From: Candidatus Woesearchaeota archaeon
GTDB lineage: Archaea > Nanobdellota > Nanobdellia > Woesearchaeales > JACPBV01
Direction of reading: 5' to 3'
DNA length: 36,562 bases
Assembly: GCA_016188175.1 (NCBI GenBank)
Contig: JACPII010000104.1
Coordinates: 1-36,562 of the forward strand
Shown piece after piece: positions 23,780 through 31,962 of this stretch. The notes under the pieces were generated by a model that worked only from the letters and a program-made list of their open reading frames with translations, had not been told where the DNA came from and ran no database searches. Positions within the stretch are counted from its first letter, which is position 1; each line of letters begins with the position of its first letter. The translations under genes and the position numbers were made by a program.

Positions 23780-25228
23780 TTAGTAACTCTTCCCCCACAA
23801 CACATTAAACTTTGCCTGCTTTCCGCATCCGACGCAGGTTCCGGTGACCAGCTTTCCACCAAAAGGGATGTTTCTTGAGCCGGCACCTCCGGTTTTCTCT
23901 TTGATTTCTGCTTCACAATCCCCAGAGCCGCAGAACAATGCTTTGACGAGCTTTTTTTCTTCAATCGCTTTGGAGAACTGCTCCATCGTCTTCACTTCAA
24001 TGATGTTTTCTTCAAGGACCCTTTTTGAGCGCTTGAGCAAGTTTGATTGGATGTCCTCAAGGATGGCTTCGACCCTTTTGGGAATGTCTTTGAGATGAAC
24101 GTTCTCTTTTTTCATGGTATCCCTTCGGAATAAAACAGCCTGGCTTTTCTCAAGGTCCTTTGGGCCAATCTCGATGCGTATCGGAACTCCTTTCAGTTCC
24201 CATTCATTAAACTTCCACCCGGGGTTGTATTCATCCCTGTCGTCGAGGAAGACGGAGAAAGTGCCAGCAAGCTTGTCTTTAATATCTCTTGCTTCCTTCA
24301 GCACCTTGTCTTTTGAATCCCTGAAAAGGATAGGGACAATCACTGCCTGGAGGGGGGCCAGCCTGGGAGGAAGGACCAAACCTTTATCGTCCCCATGCAC
24401 CAAGATGAGGACGCCGATCATCCTCGTCGTTATAGCCCATGTGTTTTGGTAAACGAACTGTTCCTGCCCATTGTTATCAAGGAATTTAATCCCGAACGCC
24501 TTTGCAAAGTTCTGGCCGTCGTGGTGAGAGTCAGGACCCTGGATGGCTTTTCCGTTCGGTAGGAAAATCTCGATGGAAAGGGTGTAATCGGCCCCGGCAA
24601 ACTTCTCGTGGTCTGTCTTTTTTCCCTTTACACCTTCTATGGAGAAATGTTCTTTTAATACGCCGTCATACATATTGAGGATATCAAGGCACTCTTTTTC
24701 TGCCTCTTCCTTCGTTGCGAAGCAGGTATGCCCTTCGTTCCAGAGGAATTCCCTTGTCCTCAGGAAGGGGACGGGGTGTTTGAACTCCCATCGTACGACA
24801 TTGTTCCATTGGTTGAGTTTAAGCGGCAAATCTCTCCATGACCGTATCCATTTTGCGTAGCTCTCATACATGATCGTTTCGGACGTTGGGCGGATGGCAA
24901 GGCGCTCATCAAGCTTTGTTGAGCCTGCTTCGGTGACCCATGCAACTTCAGGGGAAAAACCTTTTACGTGGGCCTGCTCTTTCCTCAGAAGCTTTTCCGG
25001 GATGAAAAGGGGAAAGTAGGCATTCTTTACGCCCATCGCCTTTAATTTGGTGTCGACAGCCTGCTGAATCTTCTCCCAGATGGCATAAGCATAAGGCTTT
25101 AGGATGATGCAGCCCGAAACGCTCGAGTAGTCCGCCAAATCAGCCTTTTGGATGATTTCTGTATACCAAGCCGACATGTCGCCAGTCTTTTTTGCCGTTA
25201 AGCCTAGAGACGTTTCTTTTTTCTCCAT
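23780..25228 (-). CDS. proS: Prolyl-tRNA synthetase (archaeal/eukaryotic type)
   Basis: ProS charges tRNA-Pro with proline. The 482-residue protein lacks the bacterial insertion domain and ends in Tyr (GKSY), as archaeal-type enzymes do. Class II motif 1 is near 40-70 (GCIILKPYAYAIWEKIQ), motif 2 near 150-175 (VVRWEFKHPVPFLRTREF), and motif 3 near 270-300. TRMIGVLILVHGDDKGLVLPP is the archaeal motif-3 region. The C-terminal zinc-domain cysteines are visible in FCGSGDCE and GTCVGCGKQ. A TATA box (25254-25261) lies 29 nt before the ATG, so the mRNA is leaderless. Assignment is firm. Confidence 0.95.
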   Translation of the reverse strand: MEKKETSLGLTAKKTGDMSAWYTEIIQKADLADYSSVSGCIILKPYAYAIWEKIQQAVDTKLKAMGVKNAYFPLFIPEKLLRKEQAHVKGFSPEVAWVTEAGSTKLDERLAIRPTSETIMYESYAKWIRSWRDLPLKLNQWNNVVRWEFKHPVPFLRTREFLWNEGHTCFATKEEAEKECLDILNMYDGVLKEHFSIEGVKGKKTDHEKFAGADYTLSIEIFLPNGKAIQGPDSHHDGQNFAKAFGIKFLDNNGQEQFVYQNTWAITTRMIGVLILVHGDDKGLVLPPRLAPLQAVIVPILFRDSKDKVLKEARDIKDKLAGTFSVFLDDRDEYNPGWKFNEWELKGVPIRIEIGPKDLEKSQAVLFRRDTMKKENVHLKDIPKRVEAILEDIQSNLLKRSKRVLEENIIEVKTMEQFSKAIEEKKLVKALFCGSGDCEAEIKEKTGGAGSRNIPFGGKLVTGTCVGCGKQAKFNVLWGKSY

Positions 25229-25253
25229 TAGGGAAAGAATTAACAGTTAGGGA

Positions 25254-25261
25254 TATATTAA
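25254..25261 (-). promoter_or_regulatory. TATA box of proS
   Basis: TTAATATA on the minus strand is centred 29 nt before the proS ATG at 25228. Confidence 0.55.
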
Positions 25262-25309
25262 GGTTGTGAAAAGTTGTAGTAGGTTAGCCGGCTGATGGGA
25301 CATAACCAA

Positions 25310-25430
25310 GAAACCCAACAACAACAATGGGCTCGACGGTCAAATCCTCGCTACGCTCGGATTTGCCCTGCTCGGTCACCCCGGAGGGGGCAAGTCCCCC
25401 GACCTCGCCTCGCCATTGTTGTTGGGTTTC
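25310..25430. repeat. 121-bp element with terminal inverted repeats and internal stems
   Basis: The left end GAAACCCAAC... (25310-25330, ending AACAATGG) is the reverse complement of the right end (25413-25430, CCATTGTTGTTGGGTTTC), apart from one extra CAA triplet on the left. Inside are two more stems: CAAATCC (25341-25347) with GGATTTG (25359-25365), and GGGGG (25386-25390) with CCCCC (25396-25400). The core is GC-rich against an AT-rich surround. It may be a MITE- or REP-like non-autonomous element or a structured RNA. No target-site duplication was identified. Confidence 0.6.
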
Positions 25431-25519
25431 CCAATCGGATAAATAGGAATGTCAAAACCAAAACTTCAGGCTCCTGACTAATTACGAAAAGTTTGGGTAT
25501 ACTGCGGATTTTTGGCTCT

Positions 25520-25566
25520 ATGGATAATTCGGTGGGTTATATGGCCTTTTGAACCGAATTATCCAT
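25520..25566 (-). terminator. Long hairpin after the ATPase operon
   Basis: A perfect 14-bp inverted repeat, ATGGATAATTCGGT (25520-25533) with ACCGAATTATCCAT (25553-25566), has a 19-nt loop. It starts 47 nt beyond the atpD stop and probably marks the 3' end of the operon transcript. Confidence 0.5.
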
Positions 25567-25612
25567 CAGATAGTCTGCCTATTTGCCATCCAAGTTACTG
25601 AACCATATATAG

Positions 25613-26263
25613 CTAAGGAGACTCTAGAATGACTGGAACAATCTCAACATCCTTCTTCTTTATCCTTTTCATCCTAAACGTGTTGTCCCTTTCCATCTCC
25701 TCAAGGCGGAACTTGATGAATTTCTGCTGGGTAAGCATCCGGGGGATGACAACATATTCGAGTGCATTGACCCGGCGTTTTGTCTTTTCAATCTCCTTGA
25801 GGAGCTTTTTCATCGCGGTTTCAATCTCTGCAACCCTCAGGGCAGCTTCGATCACTTTTTCATAGGATGATGCAGCCTCATCGACTGCTGCAGAGGTCAG
25901 GATTCCAAAACCTCTCTCCAGGGGCTGCTTTTTTACCTCACCTGACTCGACAATGGGAACTTTAACTCCCAGGATATTCTTCATTTTCAAGGAGACAGGA
26001 GGTGTTCCACTGACTGCCATCGCGATCGATGAGAGGGCAAGGTCCGATTCCAAAAGCCTTGCTTTGGTAATGGCATCAAGCGCAGGCAGATATGCATGGA
26101 GCAAATCAAAACGCAGCGACTTGGCTTTTTTCATGACACTAAAGAATTCAAAGATGAGGCCTTCTCTTTTCTTTTTTAAAAGCTTGTAGCCGGATTGGGC
26201 CAGCTTAATCTTCCTTTTTAGCTGGATGAGTTCTGACCTTGTTGGCTTGATGTTCTGGCTCAT
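25613..26263 (-). CDS. atpD: A/V-type ATP synthase subunit D
   Basis: Subunit D is the central rotor stalk that turns inside the A3B3 head. The 216-residue protein begins with the family signature KPTRSELIQLKRKIKLAQSG, and is mostly two long antiparallel helices (about 8-75 and 115-205). The C-terminal KRRVNALEYVVIPRM is also highly characteristic. It is the last gene of the operon, but it is separated from atpB by 204 bp that contain a possible promoter of its own and four AATTGCG half-sites, so its expression may be adjusted independently. Assignment is firm. Confidence 0.93.
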   Translation of the reverse strand: MSQNIKPTRSELIQLKRKIKLAQSGYKLLKKKREGLIFEFFSVMKKAKSLRFDLLHAYLPALDAITKARLLESDLALSSIAMAVSGTPPVSLKMKNILGVKVPIVESGEVKKQPLERGFGILTSAAVDEAASSYEKVIEAALRVAEIETAMKKLLKEIEKTKRRVNALEYVVIPRMLTQQKFIKFRLEEMERDNTFRMKRIKKKDVEIVPVILESP

Positions 26264-26275
26264 GGTGTTCTATAG

Positions 26276-26381
26276 ATAATTGCGATATTTAGTTAAATTT
26301 GTCGCAATTATTTAATACTCGAATTGCGTCTGATGTGGTGGTAATTCAAACCATCACTTTTTTACCTAATCAACGCAATTC
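26276..26381 (-). promoter_or_regulatory. Putative atpD promoter with four AATTGCG half-sites
   Basis: ATAATTGCGA (26276-26285) and TCGCAATTAT (26302-26311) form a perfect 10-bp inverted repeat. On the minus strand the 16-bp spacer reads as a TATA-like AATTTAAC centred about 31 nt before the atpD ATG. A second pair, GAATTGCG (26321-26328) and CGCAATTC (26374-26381), lies upstream. The four AATTGCG copies alternate in orientation. The arrangement suggests a bound dimeric regulator. Confidence 0.5.
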
Positions 26382-26437
26382 TCCATATCAAAGGTTAGGG
26401 GCATTGAATGGTGCATCGGTTAATAAATCCCCAGCGG

Positions 26438-26455
26438 CCAAGGATGCTGCCTTGG
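26438..26455 (-). terminator. Hairpin just after atpB
   Basis: CCAAGG (26438-26443) and CCTTGG (26450-26455) enclose a 6-nt loop, 12 nt beyond the atpB stop codon. It may end part of the transcript or protect an mRNA 3' end. Confidence 0.4.
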
Positions 26456-26467
26456 AGCCTGAAGGGC

Positions 26468-27961
26468 TCATTTGTTATCCTCTTCGTCGAGGCCTTGCAG
26501 GGGTTTTCTCACGCTAACCTTTGTCCCTCTTTCATCGGCCTTTTGGGCAGATTGTCCATGGTGTTCTTCTTTCTGGCCGGAACTGGTTTTGGCAGCGTTC
26601 GCCTTAAAGTATTTTTCCTTGAATTCAGGGCTGATCCTGGTGAGATCTTCCTTGTTCATCGAGCCGAGGAGAGCCCATGCAAGGTCAAGGGTCTGCTGGA
26701 TGCTCCGGTCATCGCGCTTCCCCTGGCGCACGAATTCCTGCTCAAAGATCGCTGCGAAATGGAGAAGGCGCTTGTCTTTCTCTGACAACGCATCTTCCCC
26801 GACGATGGCGACAAGCCCCCGAAGGTCGCGGCCTTCAGCATAGCTTGCATAGCACTGGTCGGAAACCTGCTTGTGGTCTTCTCTGGTGTTTTTCTTCCCA
26901 ATGCCCAGATTCATCAGGCGGGATAGGGATGGAAGGACATCTATCGGCGGGTAGACATTTTTGGTATGAAGCTCCCTGCTCAAAACAATCTGGCCTTCAG
27001 TGATGTAACCCGTCAGGTCTGCAATAGGATGAGTGATATCGTCGCCTACCATCGTCAGGATGGGTAGCTGGGTTATTGACCCTTTTTTACCTTTGATGAT
27101 GCCCGCGCGCTCATAGATAGTGGCAAGGTCGGTATACATATACCCAGGGTAACCCCTTCGTCCAGGAATTTCCTCACGGGCGCTCCCTATCTCACGCAAG
27201 CTTTCGCAGTAGTTGGTCATATCAGTCAAAATGACGAGGACGTGCATGTCTTTTTCATAGGCAAAATATTCTGCGGCGGTCAGCGCCATCCTGGGTGTGA
27301 TCAACCGCTCGACAGCCGGATTGTCGGCAAGGTTGAGGAATACGATACTTCTTTCAATTGCACCGGTCTCCTCAAAATCCTTGATAAAATGCTGGGCCTC
27401 CTCATTGGTGATGCCCATTGCTGCAAAGACAACAACGAATTTCTCCTTCATCCCGATAACTTTTGACTGGCGGGCAATCTGAAGGGCAATCTCATTGTGG
27501 GGAAGCCCGGAACCCGAGAAAATCGGGAGCTTCTGGCCCCTGACAAGGGTGTTCATCGCATCGATGGTAGAGACGCCCGTCTGGATGAAATCAGCAGGGC
27601 TTCCCCGAGCATAAGGATTAATAGCGGCGCCCGTGATATCGAGTTTTTTTTCGGGAATGATCCCCGGCCCCTTATCTAACGGCTCTCCCTTCCCGTTGAG
27701 GATCCTGCCGAGCATATCTTCGCTCACTCCCAGCTTCATGGAGTCCCCTAAAAATTTAACAGTTGCATTTTTGTCAATCCCCCTTGTCCCTTCGAAGACC
27801 TGGACGACAACGAGTTTTTCAGAGGTATCAAGCACCTGGCCAGTCCGGATTTCCCCGTCACCAAGCCTCAGTTTGACAATTTCACTGTATCCGACCGGCT
27901 CTGTGTTCTCGACAAAAACCAGCGGCCCTTCAATCCTTGTTATGGTCTTATACTCTTTCAT
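26468..27961 (-). CDS. atpB: A/V-type ATP synthase subunit B
   Basis: Subunit B is the non-catalytic nucleotide-binding subunit of the A3B3 hexamer. The 497-residue protein has an N-terminal beta barrel (about 1-75) and a central domain with [20 protein letters not shown] in place of a Walker A loop, as expected for [21 protein letters not shown] and [21 protein letters not shown] are further signatures. The last 35 residues or so, after the conserved FKEKYF, form a charged tail not usual for the family. The ATG at 27961 overlaps the stop of an upstream 23-codon frame (ATGA), and AGGTGA 9 nt upstream is a Shine-Dalgarno sequence. Confidence 0.95.
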   Translation of the reverse strand: MKEYKTITRIEGPLVFVENTEPVGYSEIVKLRLGDGEIRTGQVLDTSEKLVVVQVFEGTRGIDKNATVKFLGDSMKLGVSEDMLGRILNGKGEPLDKGPGIIPEKKLDITGAAINPYARGSPADFIQTGVSTIDAMNTLVRGQKLPIFSGSGLPHNEIALQIARQSKVIGMKEKFVVVFAAMGITNEEAQHFIKDFEETGAIERSIVFLNLADNPAVERLITPRMALTAAEYFAYEKDMHVLVILTDMTNYCESLREIGSAREEIPGRRGYPGYMYTDLATIYERAGIIKGKKGSITQLPILTMVGDDITHPIADLTGYITEGQIVLSRELHTKNVYPPIDVLPSLSRLMNLGIGKKNTREDHKQVSDQCYASYAEGRDLRGLVAIVGEDALSEKDKRLLHFAAIFEQEFVRQGKRDDRSIQQTLDLAWALLGSMNKEDLTRISPEFKEKYFKANAAKTSSGQKEEHHGQSAQKADERGTKVSVRKPLQGLDEEDNK

Positions 27962-28065
27962 TTTGACTTTTCACCTTCCGTCATTGCTCTCAAAATGGAA
28001 GCTACAAACTGGGGGGAGTATGCTTTCATTTTGACATTTCACCTTTTGTAATTGCTCTCAAGATG
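27955..28065 (-). repeat. 43-bp direct repeat, period 68, at the atpA-atpB junction
   Basis: Positions 27955-27997 and 28023-28065 match at about 38 of 43 bases. Each copy includes, on the minus strand, an AGGTGA Shine-Dalgarno sequence and an ATG 9 nt later: the atpB start in one, and the start of the second mini frame in the other. Confidence 0.85.
27958..28029 (-). CDS. 23-codon frame 2 between atpA and atpB
   Basis: The frame starts with ATG at 28029 after AGGTGA and ends with TGA overlapping the atpB ATG. The peptide begins MKAYSPQ and ends [12 protein letters not shown]. It is the same length as the preceding frame and shares with it the ILRAxTxGExSK ending and the M-x-A-x-S opening. 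It may be a real small protein, or only a by-product of a duplicated ribosome-binding segment that acts as a translational relay into atpB. Confidence 0.4.
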   Translation of the reverse strand: MKAYSPQFVASILRAMTEGEKSK

Positions 28066-28097
28066 CGGCCTTCAATGGGATGTGAGCCTGCATTCAT
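28026..28097 (-). CDS. 23-codon frame 1 between atpA and atpB
   Basis: ATG at 28097 follows the atpA stop by one base (TGA, G, ATG), with GGTGA inside the last atpA codons as a possible Shine-Dalgarno sequence. The peptide starts MNAGSHP and ends [12 protein letters not shown]. Its TGA overlaps the ATG of frame 2. It is too short for family recognition; the relation to frame 2 and the unbroken coupling are the only evidence for translation. Confidence 0.4.
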   Translation of the reverse strand: MNAGSHPIEGRILRAITKGEMSK

Positions 28098-28098
28098 C

Positions 28099-29835
28099 TC
28101 AGTTCACCGACACAACGCTAAATTCTTTTGCCATCTCTTTTTCAAGCTCATGGAGCAAAGGCTCGTATTGGGCAACGAATTTCAGCTCCCCAATCCTGTC
28201 CTTCGATTTAATGGAAAGTATCCTTCCAATGTCTGCCCCCTTTTCCAATGCGTCAATGGAGGCTCTGCCATACTCCAAAATGATGCCCATGGTCTTATAA
28301 GCCTTTTCGAGGGTGCAGAAGGTATCGACCTCATGGTAGGCATTCTGCTGGAGGAAAAATTCTCTGATAAGCCTTGAGACTTCCAACGTAATCTGCTGTT
28401 TTTCTGGCAGGGCATCGGATCCGACAAGCTGGACAATCTCCAAAAGCTTTTCTTCTTCCTGGAGAAGGGTTTTCATCTCTTTAACCCGGGCAGTCCAGTC
28501 TGGAGCGACATGCTTATCGAGCCATGGGCCCAGAGTTTCAAAATAGAGGGAATAACTGGTCAACCAGTTTATCGAAGGAAAATGCCTTCGCTGGGCAAGC
28601 TTTGCATCAAGGGCCCAAAACGTTTTGATGACTCTTAACGTTCCCTGGGTGACCGGCTCAGAGAAATCACCGCCTGGGGGGCTGACTGCACCGATAACAG
28701 TGACGCTGCCAAGCTTTTCCGTCCCGAAGGGGATGACTCTTCCGGCGCGCTCGTAAAATTCAGCCAATCGTGTGGAAAGGTATGCCGGGTAACCTTCTTC
28801 TCCGGGCATCTCTTCGAGGCGGGAAGAGATCTCCCTCATTGCCTCTGCCCAGCGTGATGTAGAATCCGCCATCAATGCAACATCATAACCCATATCCCTG
28901 AAGTATTCTGCGATGGTTATCCCGGTGTACACAGAAGCTTCCCGGGCTGCAACAGGCATATTGGATGTGTTGGCAATAAGGACTGTCCTGTTCATCAGCG
29001 GTTTTCCTGATTTTGGATCGGTCAAATGCGGAAATTCCGTCAGGACTTCAGTCATCTCATTTCCACGCTCACCGCAGCCGATGTAAACAATGATGTCGGC
29101 ATCACACCATTTGGAGAGAGCCTGCTGGGTAACCGTTTTTCCAGCCCCGAAGGGGCCGGGAATAGCGGCAACTCCGCCTTTTGCGACAGGAAATAGGCCA
29201 TCGATAACGCGCTGCCCCGTGATAAGGGGTGTTTCCGGCAAAAGTTTTTTTGCGCTTGGGCGCGGGATCCTCACGGGCCACAGGTGGAACATCCTGAGGC
29301 TTGTCCCATTTTCCAAAGTTGCAACAGGCTCGTCGATAGTAAAACTTCCGCTTTTGATAGAGTTTATTTTTCCTGAAATTCCCGGCGGGACAAGAACCTT
29401 GTGGATGATTCCGGGCATCTCTTCAACCGTTCCAAGGATAAAACCGGAGGAGACAGCGTCCCCTTTCTTTGCAGCAGCAAAAAACTGCCATCTTTTTTCG
29501 TGGTTTAGCCCGGGGGCCTGAACTCCCCTTTTGATAAAATCCCCCATCTTATCCTTGAGGATCGGGAGGGGCCTTTGGATACCGTCATAGATGCTCGATA
29601 AGAGGCCGGGGCCAAGCTCAACAGACAATGAGGCTCCCGTCGGCTCAACATCTTCTCCGGGCTTCAGGTTTGATGTATCTTCGTAGACCTGGATGGTGCT
29701 CAGCTCCTCCTGGATCCTGATAACTTCCCCCATGAGCCTTTCCTTTCCGACAAAGACGACATCATACATCTTTGCGTCGATTCCTTTCGCCTCGATGACC
29801 GGGCCGGCAATTCGGTAAATTTTTCCTTTATCCAT
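28099..29835 (-). CDS. atpA: A/V-type ATP synthase subunit A (catalytic)
   Basis: Subunit A hydrolyses or makes ATP in the A3B3 head. The 578-residue protein shows the N-terminal barrel (1-75), the non-homologous region special to A subunits (about 110-190, with [20 protein letters not shown]), and the Walker A loop GPFGAGKT (227-234). [29 protein letters not shown] and [12 protein letters not shown] follow. Length is typical. AGGTGAT (minus strand, 29839-29845) lies 3 nt before the ATG. Its stop TGA is followed after one base by a mini frame. Assignment is firm. Confidence 0.96.
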   Translation of the reverse strand: MDKGKIYRIAGPVIEAKGIDAKMYDVVFVGKERLMGEVIRIQEELSTIQVYEDTSNLKPGEDVEPTGASLSVELGPGLLSSIYDGIQRPLPILKDKMGDFIKRGVQAPGLNHEKRWQFFAAAKKGDAVSSGFILGTVEEMPGIIHKVLVPPGISGKINSIKSGSFTIDEPVATLENGTSLRMFHLWPVRIPRPSAKKLLPETPLITGQRVIDGLFPVAKGGVAAIPGPFGAGKTVTQQALSKWCDADIIVYIGCGERGNEMTEVLTEFPHLTDPKSGKPLMNRTVLIANTSNMPVAAREASVYTGITIAEYFRDMGYDVALMADSTSRWAEAMREISSRLEEMPGEEGYPAYLSTRLAEFYERAGRVIPFGTEKLGSVTVIGAVSPPGGDFSEPVTQGTLRVIKTFWALDAKLAQRRHFPSINWLTSYSLYFETLGPWLDKHVAPDWTARVKEMKTLLQEEEKLLEIVQLVGSDALPEKQQITLEVSRLIREFFLQQNAYHEVDTFCTLEKAYKTMGIILEYGRASIDALEKGADIGRILSIKSKDRIGELKFVAQYEPLLHELEKEMAKEFSVVSVN

Positions 29836-29843
29836 GTTATCAC

Positions 29844-29931
29844 CTGCAAATTCTTTTCTGTCTTTTATGACCCCTGAGCATCAGTTTTTTGCCTCTGTAT
29901 CTTCTCTGCAAATTCGTTGCTGTTTTTTATG
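29844..29931 (-). repeat. 26-bp direct repeat at the atpF-atpA junction
   Basis: Positions 29844-29869 and 29906-29931 match at 23 of 26 bases with a 62-bp period. The copy next to atpA borders its Shine-Dalgarno sequence; the corresponding sequence after the other copy has lost it. Confidence 0.75.
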
Positions 29932-29952
29932 CCTATCTCTCTTCGGGTTCCC

Positions 29953-30267
29953 CTATTTCCAAAGGTCAACTCCAATTGATCTTCGCACCATTGAACGCAA
30001 TGCTTCGTCACCCATATGTTTCGAAAGGGAGACAAAAACGGGCTTTATTGAGTTTTCCACAAGGCGCTTCCTCATCGGGCTAACGCCCTCCAAGACCTCA
30101 TCTTCAAGGAGGATGACGTTCGATTCCTGGTCGGCAAGGAGGGACTTCATCTCAGTTTCGGGAGATCCTTCAGTGATAAATACCTTTTTGACTCCGGCGA
30201 GCATAAACCCGAGGGCAAAGTCTTTTGTCCCGTATACTGCCAATCCTTTTTCGTTTTCCATCGGCAT
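29953..30267 (-). CDS. atpF: A/V-type ATP synthase subunit F
   Basis: Subunit F is a small component of the central stalk with a Rossmann-like (CheY-like) fold. The 104-residue protein has the family start KGLAVYGTKDFALGFMLAGV and the strands SNVILLEDEVLEGV and IKPVFVSLS, ending in a C-terminal helix (ALRSMVRRSIGVDLW). Length is normal. Met1 or Met3 could be the start. It follows atpC after 18 bp and precedes atpA after 117 bp. Assignment rests on motif and operon position together. Confidence 0.9.
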   Translation of the reverse strand: MPMENEKGLAVYGTKDFALGFMLAGVKKVFITEGSPETEMKSLLADQESNVILLEDEVLEGVSPMRKRLVENSIKPVFVSLSKHMGDEALRSMVRRSIGVDLWK

Positions 30268-30285
30268 TCCTATTGCACGTTTACA

Positions 30286-31401
30286 CTACCTTACTATCAA
30301 CTGGGCAAGCTGCTCTTCCGTCAAGCCAAGGTGTTTTCCTTTCGCGATTGTCCGGATGTTCCTTCCTTCAATCTCCTTTGCGAACATAAACCCGAGGATG
30401 ACATCAACAGAGAGGGGATGCTGGTGCTGCAAAATCAGTGTTTTTTTGAGGAGGATAGAATATAAGTTGATCTCGGCCTGCCCCAGTGAGATGACGCTGC
30501 TGGAGGCATTTTTTGTTACATCCCCAAACGGGGAGTTTTTGAGGATTTTGAAGAGTTCCTCAGGAGTAAGCGAAGATGCATTGAGGACTCGTTTGATCTT
30601 TTCCCCAAATTGCTTTCCACGGAGGCTGGCTGGTTTCCCCGCTATGAAATATTTCTCAATGTCCAAAGAGGGGATTCCTAAAGATTTTAGCTTAACTGCA
30701 GTAAGGAAATCTAGGATGTATATCTCTTCCATCAGGAATTCCCTGAAAAGCGCCCCGGCTCTGCTCAGGAGGGGAAGGACATGCAACACTCCCGCGTAGT
30801 ATCTCCTATCAAGGAAATTTTCAACCGAGATTAGGTTTTTTGACCTGTCAAACGAACTGGCGAGGAGCTTTCTTTCCTTTTTTTCCAAAAAAGGGATGGT
30901 GTCGATAGCTTCGGCGACCGAAGTGCTGTTGAGCATATCTTCAAAATCGTGTTGACCTAAGGCTCCAACAAAGAAGAGGGATTCTTTAATGATCTCTTTT
31001 GGGATTACAGAAAAAATTGCTCTCAGGATTGTTTTGCAATTTGAATAATCATACCTTCCGAGATAAAGGTCAATAAGAATCCGCAGTTCGGGTGAGCTGA
31101 TAGCCCTAAGTTTTGAAAATGTTTTTTCCAGGCTGAGTGTTATTGACCGTTCAATCAGGTCAACTCCATGAAACCTTGATCCGAGGCTGGTTATCTCCTC
31201 CCGGTAGGAAGAGTCCTGCATAAACCGGCTTATCTCAGGGAGAGACATCTTAAGGAGCTTATCATAGTCGTGCTGCTTGAAAAGCGCGGTCCGCATAACG
31301 ATGACACGGACAAACGTGTAGGGGTATTCCCCAAGGCGAATCCTGCGTTTCGGCATATCGCCCATGCTGAAAACCTCCTGTTCAAACTGTCCCATGCTCA
31401 T
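30286..31401 (-). CDS. atpC: A/V-type ATP synthase subunit C
   Basis: Subunit C links the central stalk to the membrane ring (the d subunit of eukaryotic V-ATPase). The 371-residue protein is almost wholly helical, with YPYTFVRVIVMRTALF near the N-terminus, LRILIDLYLGRYDYSNCKTILRA near 105-127, and a C-terminal region with AEINLYSILLKKTLIL and GFMFAKEIEGRNIRTIAKGK, the most conserved part of the family. It overlaps atpE by 4 nt. Assignment is firm. Confidence 0.92.
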   Translation of the reverse strand: MSMGQFEQEVFSMGDMPKRRIRLGEYPYTFVRVIVMRTALFKQHDYDKLLKMSLPEISRFMQDSSYREEITSLGSRFHGVDLIERSITLSLEKTFSKLRAISSPELRILIDLYLGRYDYSNCKTILRAIFSVIPKEIIKESLFFVGALGQHDFEDMLNSTSVAEAIDTIPFLEKKERKLLASSFDRSKNLISVENFLDRRYYAGVLHVLPLLSRAGALFREFLMEEIYILDFLTAVKLKSLGIPSLDIEKYFIAGKPASLRGKQFGEKIKRVLNASSLTPEELFKILKNSPFGDVTKNASSSVISLGQAEINLYSILLKKTLILQHQHPLSVDVILGFMFAKEIEGRNIRTIAKGKHLGLTEEQLAQLIVR

Positions 31402-31946
31402 CCACCAAACAATATTTTTGCGATTTCACCCAGCTCTTTTTCTTTTATCTGATCGAGGATAGCATCATAGGTGAAGTCAAGGGAGACCTTGCCCTCTTTG
31501 TCTGTCATGAGGAATCCTCCGCTTAGGGCGGCATTTTGAACGTTGAGGCCGGGAAAAAACTGCTTGTCCTCTGGGTTTGCGGCCACTGAGCCAGGGGATA
31601 TACGGCTTTTGGCGATCCCCAACAGGCTGCTCATGCGTTTTCTCCGCTCATCGGCGCTTTCGTGAGAAAGTTTTTCCTTTGCCTGCCCAAACACTTCTTT
31701 GATGAGCTTGCTTTTTGCCTCAAGGGCTGCCTTGCGTGACTCCAGCCTGGATTTAGAGAGTTCATTGTCCTTCAAGGACCTGAGTTCTCCGGCAACCTTT
31801 TCGGAAAGGTTTGCGCGATACCCGTCTATTTCCTGCTTGACCCGCTGCGCCATCTCCTTCAGCTCGCGATCTGCCTTTGCGAGGATATCTCCTGCTTCCT
31901 TTTTCGCTGATGCTATTATCTCCTCTTTTACTGATTCAAGGCCCAT
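31398..31946 (-). CDS. atpE: A/V-type ATP synthase subunit E
   Basis: Subunit E pairs with subunit H/G in the peripheral stalk. The 182-residue protein has a long N-terminal helix (about 1-90) rich in Glu, Lys and Ala, predicted to be coiled coil, followed by a mixed C-terminal domain ending in a short helix (QIKEKELGEIAKILFGG). Overall length and the helix-then-globular layout match archaeal E subunits, although sequence identity in this family is low. A purine-rich GGGGGGT lies before the ATG, and two direct repeats lie farther upstream. Confidence 0.88.
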   Translation of the reverse strand: MGLESVKEEIIASAKKEAGDILAKADRELKEMAQRVKQEIDGYRANLSEKVAGELRSLKDNELSKSRLESRKAALEAKSKLIKEVFGQAKEKLSHESADERRKRMSSLLGIAKSRISPGSVAANPEDKQFFPGLNVQNAALSGGFLMTDKEGKVSLDFTYDAILDQIKEKELGEIAKILFGG

Positions 31947-31962
31947 ACGGGATACCCCCCTT

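Larger units (their letters stand above)
25229..25612. other. Gene-free 384-bp stretch between proS and the ATPase operon
   Basis: The stretch holds the proS promoter (TATA box 25254-25261), a 121-bp palindromic element (25310-25430) and a long hairpin (25520-25566) that follows the end of atpD. A 60-codon plus-strand frame (25295-25477) exists only because of the palindromic element and has no coding character. Confidence 0.6.

Noticed and set aside
25338-25347. GGTCAAATCC resembling the T-arm of a tRNA
   Set aside because: The flanking bases do not form a T-stem, no acceptor or anticodon arm fits, and the sequence belongs to another stem of the palindromic element.
25295-25477. 60-codon plus-strand reading frame between proS and the ATPase operon
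   Set aside because: It is entirely made of the palindromic element and its flanks, is rich in Arg, Pro and Gln by composition, and has no promoter-start relation or homology-like features.
26408-26843. Plus-strand frames of about 125 codons opposite atpB and its downstream region
   Set aside because: They lie antisense to the clearly coding atpB and only mirror its codon bias.
29840-29952. Possible small gene in the atpF-atpA gap similar to the atpA-atpB mini frames
   Set aside because: The open stretch after atpF has no ATG start, and the only ATG frame there is 13 codons long without similarity to the other mini frames; only the DNA repeat is supported.
29834-30799. 321-codon plus-strand frame opposite atpF and atpC
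   Set aside because: Although long, it is antisense to two well-identified ATPase subunits, has a serine- and phenylalanine-rich composition typical of antisense frames, and resembles no family.
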